Made by a program: the position numbers and the translations under genes. Shown in pieces: positions 12,631-24,600 of a DNA stretch of 64,000 nucleotides (positions are counted from its first letter, which is position 1; every line of letters begins with the position of its first letter). The stretch is from assembly GCF_032062135.1 (NCBI RefSeq), contig NC_092862.1, forward strand, positions 45,483,907 through 45,547,906. The letters run 5' to 3'. Origin of the DNA: Pyxicephalus adspersus (taxonomy: Eukaryota; Chordata; Amphibia; Anura; Pyxicephalidae). The notes under the pieces are model-generated. The model was not told where the DNA came from. It saw only the letters and a program-made list of their open reading frames with translations, and did not search any database.

Positions 12631-12640
12631 GAATATTAAC

Positions 12641-12993
12641 TTAAAGAGGAAGTAAACTGAAAAATGCCGAAGAAAAAAAATCCACTTAACTCTAATCCTG
12701 AAGCTCAGTCAAACGGTCCGGAGGTGTCTTCTACTTACGTCACCCGACCCAGGCGCAAAATCGGGTGACGTAGGTTGGAAAAAACTTGCCGATCTCACTG
12801 CTTCAAGGAGCACCCAAGAGCCTCCTGGGATGCGTGACGTAGGTAGGCTTTGCGCTCCCATTAGGAGGCGGTGCTGCACCCATTTTTTTAAATTTAATTT
12901 GCACTTAAAAAATAAACTGAATTTTTGCTTTACAAAAAAAGGTTGTCCATCTTTTTATGTAAAGTGAAATTGCTGAGTTTAGGTACACTTTAA
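12641..12993. mobile_element. TTAA-type MITE with terminal inverted repeats
   Basis: The left end is TTAAAGAGGAAGTAAACTGA and the right end, read in reverse complement, is TTAAAGTGTACCTAAACTCA, giving about 18-bp imperfect inverted repeats that include TTAA. The interior shares CACCCGAC, GCCGATCTCACTG and CAAGAGCCTCCTGGGATGCG modules with the elements at 3818 and 52629. No coding. TTAA ends fit piggyBac or Kolobok superfamilies; the TTAAAG start favours Kolobok, as an inference. Confidence 0.7.
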
Positions 12994-13175
12994 CCCACCC
13001 GAACAGAACAAAAAAAATAAACTGACCCTCAACTGTCAACTAACAATCCAGGATTACTGGTCTGCCTGCAATAGCAGTACTGAGTGATCACAGCTTATGG
13101 AGAATGTTGTGGGGGAATGGTTACACCAAGAAGCCGTCCGGCGCAATTTATTATGACATTTGCCAGTAACAGCGC

Positions 13176-13333
13176 CAGTGTTCTCCCCAGCCCCTTTTAC
13201 CCGGCACTTTTCACACTTTTCAGTAACCACTCGACTTTTTTTTAGGTGGTTACTGAAGAGCTGTATCACAATACAGGGGCTGCTACCCACCTACAATTTC
13301 TTCTCATCCGGCTTAAAAAATGTCTGCTTTTAA
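13176..13333. mobile_element. hAT-like non-autonomous repeat (second copy)
   Basis: It begins CAGTGTTCTCCCCAGCCCCT and continues with CAGTAACCACTCGAC, GGTGGTTACTGAAGAGCTGT, ACAATACAGGGGCTGCTACC and a CTTCTCATCCGGCTTAAAAA end. It is the reverse-complement counterpart of 4809-4975. The right end is worn and no target duplication is visible. Confidence 0.55.
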
Positions 13334-14146
13334 AGCTGAACCCAGTAGTATTTTTTTCAACTTGACACTTTCAAAAGCGGCTTCCATGTCTCCTGTCATT
13401 TTAGTCGCAGTCCATCAGCATTTGACACAAGAAAAGCTCCATTGGCGTGGTACATTACTTTTGATTTTTTCTGACATTGCACTTAGTCCAGCTACCTGCT
13501 CTTTATTGAGCATTTATTATTAATTTTTTATTATTCTTCTGTTTACTCATTTGTTTTGGAACATTTAAAAGAGTCTTTGGTTCTTTTTATGTATACGTTA
13601 AAATAGGTAGACTATCATTAAGGACGATGTTGTTTTGTGAGGAATGGATGCGGACGATTCCACCTATGTTCCTGCACAACAAACAAGATGATATGCATTT
13701 AATTTAAGGCATTAGTCTGATGAAGGAATAACAACTGCGAAACGCATCACATACTCTATCAAATCGCCTTACTCATTAAGCTGGGCTGAACTGTATTTTT
13801 ATGATGATTTATGACCCTACATGTTGTGGACCACTATCAACATAAAAGCTGTTTAGGAATCCCCCCTTTTGTCTGTTTGTCGTATAGTGACCAAGGCTCC
13901 TGTTGTTGACCAGGCATGAACTTATCAGGTGTTGCTTAAGCTCGATTATTTAGTCAAGGGTTTGAGAACAGGAAACCTGTCATGAGGTTATTATAACTGC
14001 TGCCATTACAGACTTTTAAGGCTACTGTAACAAGTGCAGAAAGAAGTAATTCCGTCTTTTCCCTTATTCTCACCTGCCTCATTCACGTTTAGGTCTGTGT
14101 ATCAGAAAGCACTTAAGCCAAGCCACAGTCAAGCGTCTTCTCAGGA

Positions 14147-14160
14147 GGGGGGGGGGGGGG
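14147..14160. repeat. poly-G run (14 G)
   Basis: Fourteen consecutive G follow TCAGGA. It could form a G-quadruplex, and its length may be affected by sequencing error. Confidence 0.9.
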
Positions 14161-15903
14161 TTAGCAATGGCAGCCCCAATGTTACCCTCATGACACATGC
14201 CCTTTAAAAGTCAGGTCACACATGTTGGACTAGTTTCACCAGGCTGTCAGATTTGGATCAAGAAAAATACAAATCTTTTGGCAGGTAAAATAACTTCCTT
14301 CTTTGTGTTTCAACTGTGTATTTAGCATTTTTCCTGAAGTTTAACTATAAGCTAACCATAAACTAAATCATGAACTATGGCAATGTGCATATATCAAGTT
14401 AGATAGATTTATTTGTATCCCCTCCAACAACTGGAACAGCTAGATCTTTAAGCTGGATATACATGTGCAAAGAAGACTGCCCTATCAAGCTATAAAAATA
14501 CTGGATATCTCTGGTTTTGATTTAAGTCAGTTTAATTTACCCTTATCCTTGGCTCATATGATGGTACTTGACCAATTTCCCCATTTATTTTCTCTAAAAA
14601 GACAAGTTTAGTTTACTTTAAACAAGATAGAATGTTTTACTTGTATGGACTCCATTCTACTAAATACAAAGTAGCGGTATACAATGCTATTTACATTTGG
14701 TTTGTGAAGACTGTAGGATACCCTGCCCTGGTATTGGACAATGGCCATTCTGATATTTTTGGTGTCCAGGTTCAAAGACAGAAATATTTTACACAACTGA
14801 GAGACCGCCATGGCTCCCTGTGGAGTACAAATAACCACAACTAAAATGAAGAATTCTAGGAGCTTGCAAAAATGTATTAAATGTCTCCACATGAGATGAA
14901 TGTCTCCAAAAACACTTGCCATTGGCTGCTTAAAATAGATTGCCAGACCGTCTGCTCTACATAGATAAATCATCCCAATGTTGCAGAGCTAATGGCACGT
15001 AACTTCAGTTTAACCATCATATTACATTCACATCTGCATGGAAGAACAAAAAATAAATAGGTCCAGCATACATCTGCTTATGGTTAATGAGATTCTGGCT
15101 AAACTATAGCTGACATGGGTCTTTTTCCACTAAGTGGTTAGATTTCCATCCACAAAAGAATCAAAACCTTAAGCAATAAAAAGGTGGTTTGTATGCCTGA
15201 ACATTGCATTTTTTGCTTACATATGATAATTATGCTGTTCTAGTTTAAAAGGAAACACTACTCAAGTACAATCGTACCAATACACAAAGTATAAGATGCT
15301 TTTATATAATTGGATTTCTTCCTTCCTGAGCTGCACAAGTACTTTTATTGAGGATCTGTCTATAATACGTGCATTGTCGCCTTGTCTGAATGTAAACTTT
15401 TATGGTTATGTATGGTTTAAGTATGATTTTTCACAATATAGTTTTCTGAAGACAATATTTTTTTAAGACTGTTACAAAAAGTCAAAAACTCTGGTGAAGG
15501 CTAAAACATAGCAACCTCTATCGGAAATAGCAGCAGCAGTATTAGCCCAATGTGTGCACATCCTCAACTGGCCCTAGGACTCCCCATTAGCCCAACAACC
15601 AACATACATGGCAGGGGGACAACACTGCCAATTGTGAAGCAATCTCCCATAATAAAGCAACCCTCATCCAGATTTTTACAGGCTATAGAACAGCTAAAGT
15701 ATCCTGTACAATAACCTAGCATAAAATGGCCTGGACAAAAAGAATTAAAGGAATATGAACGTGACAATTTTATTATTAACACGACTGAGGGATATACTGT
15801 AATGCCAGTTACAAACTTAGTGCTTTAATTGGCTACAGTGCAGTTATCCTGCTAAAATGATTGGGTGTGTCTACTACTTGAAAAAGGTGAAGGATTTATC
15901 AGT

Positions 15904-15990
15904 GACATGACTATGGACTTTGTACAGTGCTGCGTAATATGTTAGAGCTATATAAATAATGTGTAATAATAAAAATAATATTAATAAGCT
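15904..15990 (+). mobile_element. SINE 3' tail fragment
   Basis: It reads GGACTTTGTACAGTGCTGCG then a TATATAAATAATGTGTAATAAT-type tail. The same tail, in reverse complement, begins the repeats at 18861 and 37808 and is present in worn form in the SINEs at 8545 and 36942. Only the 3' part is kept, as expected of a 5'-truncated retroposon. Confidence 0.6.
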
Positions 15991-17508
15991 GGAAACTATT
16001 TATGGAAGTGAAGCAGGGCAAAATTAAAAAACATTTTCAACATCTCTGGTATATGTGCACATTTCACCCCATTATATTCCTTCAATCCACCTGCTACAAA
16101 TAACTGTTGATGTGACAACATGAATTCCGAAGCATGGGGTGTCAGCATCAATGACCTAATTTCTTAATGACTACAAAGAACACAAACCTTGTCCAATCTC
16201 CTCTCCCAGCTCATCTCCATAACCCCCAGAAAGCACAGAAAGTTGTTGGATCATGAGATTTTTATCTTAAATAAGCAGGTGTTTTTGCATTCCTAAAGCT
16301 GAAAAAACAAAACACTTTCTAGGGCATATGTAAAATACCACAAGGAAGCAAATAAGAAGTTAAATAGTGATTCATGATCATCATATACGATTAGATTTAT
16401 GCTTGAAAATCAATAGTGGAATGGAAAAATTGGAGTGGAAAATGTCTTTTCTGATCAAAGTTCGACTGATATTTTTAGTAAAAAAAAAAAAAAAAAGGTA
16501 AATGATTTAATCCAACATATATTATTTAAAAATGAGCTCTTTTCTATTAAAATATTGCATAGCATATACCTAACAGTGAGCCAGAAAGGGTTATTAGTTG
16601 TCCACAAAGACTATATTGAAATGAGATGTGTCTGGGGTTTTTATAACATGATAAGATATGTAAATATGTCTGTTCTGTACAAAAGAAGCTTTTCAATTTT
16701 GCATTGGAGTTTTTTCTACCTCCTAAATGCAGGTAACAAAATTCAATAAATTGATTTCATACGCAGTAAATACCCATTAATGTACATTCAGCAGGGTAAC
16801 ATGAGAAAAACCTATCAACACAGCAGATGAAGGCTTCGTGGTTGTTATGGAAACCATATTTTTGGTCATTTTGCTTTCTTGGCAACAAGTTTAGATTGAC
16901 AAGTTGACATCCGTGCAAGAAGCGTCATGGTGTATCTTCGTGTATTCCTGCCGTGTAAGCAGCTCAGTGTGACTTGTTCTCTTATTTTAAATAAATAAGA
17001 GAAGAAACAGGTTCTTTTCACATGAACAAAATGTTATATCCTTAACGAGTAAGAATATATAGGGCTAGAGAACTGACGTTGAGGGTTGACTCAATGACAG
17101 ATGTTAAAGTGTGATTTACAGAGTCAGATTATAATTATGACTTGTTTGTGTTCCCTGAGGTCTGAAGTTGGACAGCCCCGGCCCATGTCCTTGGTAAATT
17201 TACCCAATTTGCTGTTACTCAGGTGAGATAGATTATCTGAGCCTTATAACAAGTGTGAACATTTCACCAACTAGATACTTTTTAATGCTACTTTGTTAGA
17301 AAAACTTTCTGGGTAGTAGACCGTGTTTGATTACAAGGAAATGATTACATTAAATTAGGTACAAGGAATCCCATACCACCCTCCTACCCCCAGCATTTAC
17401 AAGACAGCTTAAACTTGTACAAGTTCCATGCAAATACTTATAATGTACGTAAAACAGAAAAATGAACCTGTTCCCTTTTAAATATATAGCTAAAGGCACC
17501 GTTATATG

Positions 17509-17590
17509 CAGAGCCGTGGAGTGGGAACTTTTTTGCTGACTCTGATTTCAGGTAACAATAAAAGCTTCTGACCCTGACTCCAAAGCCCTG
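17509..17590. mobile_element. 82-bp hAT MITE with near-matching 8-bp target duplication
   Basis: The element begins CAGAGCCGTGGAGTGGGAAC and ends CTGACTCCAAAGCCCTG, so its ends are inverted copies of a CAGGGCTTTGG-type repeat. The flanks are GTTATATG (17501-17508) and GTTATAGC (17591-17598), six of eight bases identical, as expected of an old hAT insertion. A second copy lies at 29533-29612. Confidence 0.75.
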
Positions 17591-18860
17591 GTTATAGCTA
17601 TCTAATAAATGTAATGATGAGGGTGGGGAGGCGTTATATAGCTATACACAATTCTGCCTCCTCCATAGATTTAGCATGGTGGTTAAGCATTGACACTCTA
17701 GGTCAGAGAGGATCACCAAGGTATTGGAGGGTTTACAAAGAGTATGAAAAAAGGAAACCGATGCAGACACATTATTTAAGACAAGTAAGCTGCAATATAG
17801 TACATTTTAGTTTTCTGGTTTAGAAACAAGTTGAAAGTTATTCTGTACTTTGCTAATGCTAGCTACATGGACTTTAAGCTCTGCATGAGAAACCAGCACT
17901 ATCATCATAATAAACTTCATATATATTTTCATTGTAGGGAACTTCTTTAGTTAACACTGGAGGTGAATTGTTTGGACAGCTCCCACATTGCGTGCATAAT
18001 TTCTAGGTATGTTATCTGATAATGTTTACCCCCCCTCCCCCCCAACCATGCTTTGTGTTGTTAGAAATGACAGTAAGACTGACAGATTGAGAAAAGATTT
18101 TGCTATTTATACCTAGCAATTTCTTTATAGACTTATTCCATTGTCAACAATACAAACAAGTCACATAAGATGTTTATTCTTTGTGAATTCCACGGTAGGA
18201 GAGGGTAAAATTACACAGCAATCCTAGAAAGCACATCACATGCAGTAAACACTGACGCAGACAAACCGAGGGATGGAATCATTAATAATGAAGTGGATGT
18301 AGTTATCGGCCTTGTTCTGGCGTCAGAGTGAAATGTGCAGTCAAAGTACATATCTACCTGGAGATTACATGATACAGGCTTGAGCTATTTTTATTTGTAG
18401 TAGGTCATGTCTTACAAGGTGCACTTTACATCTAGCAAATGTCATCACACAAAGAGCTGCATTTACCCTCTATCAGATAAAGAGAAAGGCTGACACATGG
18501 AGTGCGAGTCATGCTGCTGAACAACAACGTTCAAGCATTCTAATGACATTCAGAAGAAACATATATCTAACTCCAGTTACAAACATCCAGCGAGGGACAG
18601 AATACTTTACTGGCTAGCCTAAATCGGAACATCAGACAGGTCAGGGTTGTATTCATTTAAGCGGCTTTCTAGCTGAACTTTTGAATAGAAAGTGTAGGTG
18701 TTATGGACTCTGCAAAGTTTTATTGCTGTCTGTCTGCTAGAGAGACTTCCCGTTTATATTTTGTACAGCTGCTTTACTAGTAAAATACATTTTACCTGGA
18801 AATCTTTGTCACATGAAGGAGGGGTTACACAGTTTTCAGGTAAGGAAAAAGCAGGGCAAT

Positions 18861-18990
18861 GATTATTATTATTATTATTAATAAACAGGATTTATATAGT
18901 GCCAACATATTACGCAGGTGGGGGAATTTACACATAATAGGAGGGGGATATGTAGTAGTGGGAAGTAGTGAATGATGCCAATTAACAAGG
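18861..18990 (-). repeat. dispersed repeat with (ATT)n and SINE-like tail
   Basis: It begins with (ATT)n, then AATAAACAGGATTTATATAG and GCCAACATATTACGCAG, followed by GGGGGAATTTACACATAATA and GGAGGGGGATATGTAGTAGT. The same order occurs at 37808-37995, where the middle part is complete; here about 60 bases of the middle are missing. Confidence 0.6.
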
Positions 18991-21101
18991 AAGTGACACA
19001 GGAAACTGCAGCAAGAAATGCACTGATAGCTATAAAGTGTGGCATTTGTATGCAAAACACAAGCGTGGCCAAACATAATTAGGTTATGTGGCAGGTAAAG
19101 CATATAATATTTACTGTATATTTCAACTTCTCACTGGGCTTGAATTTAATTTCAGGGTTGCAAACAATGAGCAGAGGTTTCACAGTAACAAACGCCATCC
19201 TTTTAGCACTGTCCTTCCTAACTCTGCCAAAACACGTTGTACATGTAGGGTTAAAGATTTCGCCCATTTTCTATGGGCAAACTGTAACCGTAGAAAGCTG
19301 CAGAAACATTTTCCAACATAAATGAGATAAGCAATTCAAACAGTGTTAATGGCTACACAGGCTGCTTGTCAGACAAACCTACTACATTTTCTTTATATAT
19401 ACTATGATCTGTATGGCTACCCCAAATCACTACATGGAAACCCTGGATTTTAAAGAGCTCAAAAACTTTCTAGTGTAACAGATAACACCAAGTAGCCCAA
19501 TAATCCCAGTATACTGTTGTTCACATCCCTGGATTCTTTTGTTTGTGAGCTGGCTGCCCGTAAGGTGTGCCTGACATCTAAAGTTAACATTAATTTATTC
19601 ACCTTTACACTAGCAACTATCAACAAAATATTACACATCTACTAGACAGAATACAATCCAATTTAAGAATTTAAGCCACTAAAGCACAGAGCTTCTAAAA
19701 ATACTACCAAACATTATTTATATTCAGCTGTGATTTTACAAGGTATAGACCTGCACAAATACCCAATCACCAACCTACTATTCTAAAAAAGAAAAAACAT
19801 ATTTTGCACAATAAATAACAAATGAAAAGCATGTGTTAAATTACACCTAACAATGCAATTTAAGTTGTATTGCTCCCTTTGAATTACTTTTCAAAGTCAA
19901 TAGAAAGTATATTTGATTAGAGATAACCATTAACAGAACTGTAAGGCTATCATGAAAACAGGAGTAATCATACCTGTGGAGTCACCAGAGGTTCTGGAGT
20001 CATTGCCACCTCCATGGTATTTTTAGGCAAAAAAAGTTAACGTGTTACAAACAAATTTCAAAACAAACAACTTAGATTTCTGGGCAGGTGAAACTGAGAA
20101 GGAAATCAGAAACTGTGAGAGTACTGAAGTGCACAGTACAGCTGCTACTTTATGGTCTCCAAAGTCATCTATAGCAGCAATTACTATTTACCAGACGTTC
20201 CACAATTACAGCAGCTGGTGTAGACAATAAATAAATAGAAGATACAATTTTTATCTAATACCAGGAAACATATTATATTGTAAAAGTAAAGTAACAATTC
20301 TGTTCAAAATAGGAATTAAAAAATGCACAAAGAAAATGCTATAGAGAAATACAAGAAATTAAAGTTGTGTGACCAATGAAATTTAAATCCTCCTATCAAG
20401 CCAGCCATGTTGCTTCTATAAAAAAATAAGTATATAGTGGGAAAGTGGGATGCAAACTGGCAATGCTGGACTATATTAGGTAAAAACGTTGGGATTTGTA
20501 TTTTAGCTGCATTTATCTCTAACTCCACTGATTTTTGCTGTTTCTACAGAAGGTAATGTCTGCTTATGTGAATTCTTTTCTTGAATTGCCCAGGTTAACT
20601 TTATTACTTGCAAGTTTGTAGAACTGGTCTAAAATGGCAACTCATTTGTACAGAGCATTTCTCCTGTAAAGGTCTATCCTGCTAACGCCAATCTAAATAT
20701 ATACAACACCATTATACATATATCACCAATATACAAAATATATTATTTATAAAATACAAACAAACAACAAAACCACACTATTTTGGCAACATACATTTAG
20801 AAATGTTTAAAAACAACCTCTCTTAGCTATCCACTCCACTCCTTAGCTTCTATTGTCTTTTCTACAAACAGCCTGGAAAAGGAGGAAGGAAGTTTCTGTA
20901 ATGGAAACAGCAAAAGCATTTCCCAAGAACTCAACACGCCACAGTTTGTGTGCAAACTGTTGTGGCTGTATATAAACGAAGATGCTTCAAATGTACATCT
21001 CCAAAGGAACATGTGGCACAAAAAATCTTGCCTTGCAGCATTGACAACCTAGGTTGATGTCTAACCAGAGACAACATGCATGGAATTTGTTTGATCTCTA
21101 T
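18991..21101. other. non-coding stretch, nothing recognised
   Basis: AT-rich sequence without a recognisable exon or repeat. Overlapping ORFs on both strands at 19079-19325 share bases and have no domain signature. Confidence 0.45.
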
Positions 21102-21280
21102 GGGTCTGATTAATTAAAGCTCTCCAAGGCTGGAGAGGATACACTTTCATCAGAAAAGCTTGGTGATTCAGCAAACCTGGAATGGATTTCTTCAAAGTCA
21201 TTTGCATCCTGGGCCAGAACTGTTCCAGGTTTGCTGGTTCACCCAGCTTCATTGATGAAAGTGTATCCACGCCAGCCTTA
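21102..21280. mobile_element. fold-back MITE, copy 1 (right end lost)
   Basis: The left arm carries GGGTCTGATTAATTAAAGCT, CTCCAAGGCTGGAGAGGATA and CACTTTCATCAG; the right arm carries the reverse complement (TTCATTGATGAAAGTGTATC, then CCAGCC). The two arms can pair over most of the element. The expected outer right end (CTTTAATAAATC) is absent because the sequence passes straight into the CGAACGAT-rich element at 21278. Confidence 0.8.
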
Positions 21281-21649
21281 AGCTAGGTACAGACTTAGAA
21301 AATGAACGATTACGACCGATCAACGCACAATTATATTTGAATGATCGTATTGTGCACAATTCTGTACATGCTGTAACAATACAATGGTTCAAATATAAAC
21401 CAATAGTGTTCACACCAATGCAGGGAGTGACACGTAAAGGAGAAAGTGTATTGCAGAAACATGCACGATCACTGAACAACCCTGCACACGATAGATAACA
21501 AACGACCGTCGGCCAATCAGATTGGCCGTGACAGTCGTTCATTTCCAACGTCAAACCTCATTTGTCGGTGTCATTGGTCACCTTTTTTGTGAACGATTTT
21601 CGGCCGTTCGTTTTCAAAGATAATTATTGGAAGTGTGTATGCATCTTTA
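21278..21649. mobile_element. CGAACGAT-rich MITE, copy 1
   Basis: The left end is TTAAGCTAGGTACAGAC and the right end, reverse-complemented, is CTAAAGATGCATACACACTT followed by CCAATAATTATC. With the copy at 47892 this gives long terminal inverted repeats of the form TTAAGCTACGTACACACTTC. The interior is rich in GAACGATT, CGATC and CGTTCG words. TTAA/CTAA at the ends suggests TTAA targeting. The ORFs called on the minus strand here are repeat sequence. Confidence 0.7.
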
Positions 21650-24600
21650 GAGAGCAGTAATAAATCAGGCCTGATGTGTTTATGAGGGTTTTGTCTGAGA
21701 TGCAAACTAAATGCTGGTACCAAAAGCATCACATAGCGATCCCTGTAAAAGATTTTATGCACCTTCAGACATGGTGAATACTATGACAATTCTGTGTTCT
21801 GTACTGAACTGGATAGTATTGGAAGTTACATGAATAAAGACTCATCTCTGGATGCTAATTTCTGCAACTTGACCGAGTCATCATTATGATGAAGGATAAA
21901 GAGAGCAAGAATGAGTGCGATAATCACCCCAATCAGATTGTGATTCATGAATTGTATAAATAACTGCAGAATAGATACATATGTATCACATACTCCCAAG
22001 TGTGGATCTATTTATCCATCACAGATAATAACCTAGAATCTGGCACTGTAGAGCCATGCAAACCTTGCTCATTCTATTTCTATTCCACATCAGTCATAGG
22101 AAAGCCCCTGGCTCAGACAACAAAAGAGAGGCTACACACCAACAGCTGGTCATCACATACATGCAACATTTGTTTCCATTTACTAAAATATAAAAATATT
22201 ATGTTTCATAGACAGGAATACTGGATAGTTCAGTGTTGTTCCTGAAACTCTTTTAGACATTAGATTACAAAACTAGTATTGCAGCAAACCTAAATTATCA
22301 TCATATTTTAGTAACACAAACAACTTGGTTATTGCAGATTCAAATTTATGATCAATCTTACTAGGAATTACAGCGCAACTCCAAATACAAAGTGCTAATA
22401 TAGAGATTCCCAACAAGCAAACCCTACAATACATTGTAGGAGAGGCTGACTAATGGAAGCACCCATGAACAAAATGACAGATTGACAGAATGACTCTCTC
22501 TCCACAATCAGTTTTATACTACAAAATTGTTGACCTCTGAAACGTCTTAAAATATATTTGTCAACGCCGAGCCAACCTTTCCAAAAAAATTATGATCCCT
22601 CAGCAATTATGTACTGATTATGCCATTCTCACGCAGATTACAAACTTTTCTTGGAACACCATACCTTTATCCTCCAAAACACAAGGCATCCATATTATAT
22701 AAAGTTCTCTGGCCACAATCTACATCAACCTCATTTATACAGCTAAAAGTGTCAGTAACCCAAATGATAGGCTCCCTATGATAGCTTTCTGTTTGTGCTG
22801 CTGGGTTTACATAAAAAGGTTATGGAAAATACCTGGTGATATTACCAGAAACTAACTTCCTCAATCCTGGTGGCAATACCCTGAGGACTGATCCTCCCAC
22901 TGCAGTGTTGCCATATGTCTGAAAAATGCTGAAAAGCAGCAGAATAAACTTTATACAAAGAAAAAAAAAAGTCTTAAGTAAAAGTCAATATAAAGAAAAA
23001 GATGTCCTTGCCCACAGATCAAACTGAACAGGGCAGAGGACAAAGAGACAGATCATGTGACTTTAAAAAATTAGAATGCTAGATTAATATATTGCTTATT
23101 GTGAGGCTAGAGGGATATAAATGTTACATACAGTTTTATCACTGCAGACATGCATAAACTTCTCTTCCACCCCCAATGTAGCCTGTTATCAGCAATGACC
23201 TGAGATCGAGACACAAACTTGCACATGCTTGTTGCGGGGTTGCGATGGAAAGCTATAAAATGATCCAAGGGACCCAGATGTGTTCTGTAGCTTATGTTTT
23301 ATCTATTTTAATTCAATCTCTGTAGTTAAAATAAAGAGGAAAAAAGTTTGATTCTAATCTGTGCCAAACATGGAGGGGGGGGACTGATCAAACAATAGGA
23401 AAAAAACTGGGCGTCCAAGCAAGAATAAACAGAGCCTGGGCGGAAACAAAAGCACAAAGCTGCAATATAAACAAGGTGTAACCAGAACTGCCTCTCAGAA
23501 AGCAGAAGACATAGCATTTAACTGGAGGCTTACTGTAAGTTAAAAAAAAGGAAAGAAACTCTTTAATATTACTATTCTCCTAAAATACCAATTCCATTGG
23601 CCGTTTCTGACTTCAGTACTTTCTAAACAATGACCAGGAACAAGCACACAAGCAAGTTTAAACTTAATCTGCATACTCATTCAAGTCATTACTGTAAAAT
23701 GTACTGAAGTGAGTGTAAAAGCAAGACAGTCATGGAAATAGTATTTCAAGGAGGCAATGGCAGCCTCCATAATTATCATCTTTAGGTTTCCTTTAAATCA
23801 CAAGTACAAAAGAAATATGTGGGCCGTGTCATATGACAGCCAACAAGTAAATCAGTCAGCATGGAAGGACACAAATACCAAGAGCAGGAAGATGATCAGG
23901 AACTCCGCACCCTTTTAGACACCTAGTCCTCTTGCTGACAAAGTATAATGAAGGGTAAGCATGTAGATCTCAAAGCTATAAAGATTAATATTCATTTTAG
24001 AAATGCAAAATGTGCCATTCTTTGTTCTGGCAGTAGAACAGAGCAAGCTGTAAACCACAGAAAGCCTCAAAATAATGATCCTAAAGTGTAAAACTCAAAT
24101 TATCTTTTAAAGGGTATGTGTGCCTTTTTTCAAAACCTGGAATAGGCTTCACACAGCTGTGGTCTGGCTTTGCATACACTGCATTTCCGCTGCTGGGAAT
24201 TATTTACCACCCATGCCCACATGCAGGAGTCGCATAATTCCCGCTTGGCCAATCAAGATGGCCAAAAATCCTAAACCCAAAGGAGGACTGGGTGAAGATT
24301 GTGGCACTTGCAACGGACCAAGGACAGGTTAGTATAAATTGAAGAATTGCAATCAGGAAGTTTTTTTTTTTTATTGAGGAAAGGGCATTTTTAGTAACTA
24401 AAGATTTGTTGAAGATCCACTAATCAAGTATTATACAATATTTTAGCATCAACTGCAGCGCTTGATAACCACCTTAAGTGTTGTCGAGGTTGAGGTGCAG
24501 TTCTTTTTCCAGAAAAGAAAAACAACTTTGTGACCAGGAGCAATTTGTTGCTTTCATCAAATGCTTCGGTTCCACCCAACAGGTCCTATTCAGTTAAATG

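Larger units (their letters stand above)
13334..17508. other. non-coding stretch
   Basis: No gene is recognised. It contains the poly-G run at 14147, a SINE tail at 15904, and an imperfect RFX-like motif at 16841. The 121-codon minus-strand frame at 14608-14973 has no recognisable domain. Confidence 0.5.

Noticed and set aside
14608..14973. 121-codon minus-strand ORF
   Set aside because: No recognisable domain, and a 70-codon frame exists on the opposite strand of the same bases; expected by chance.
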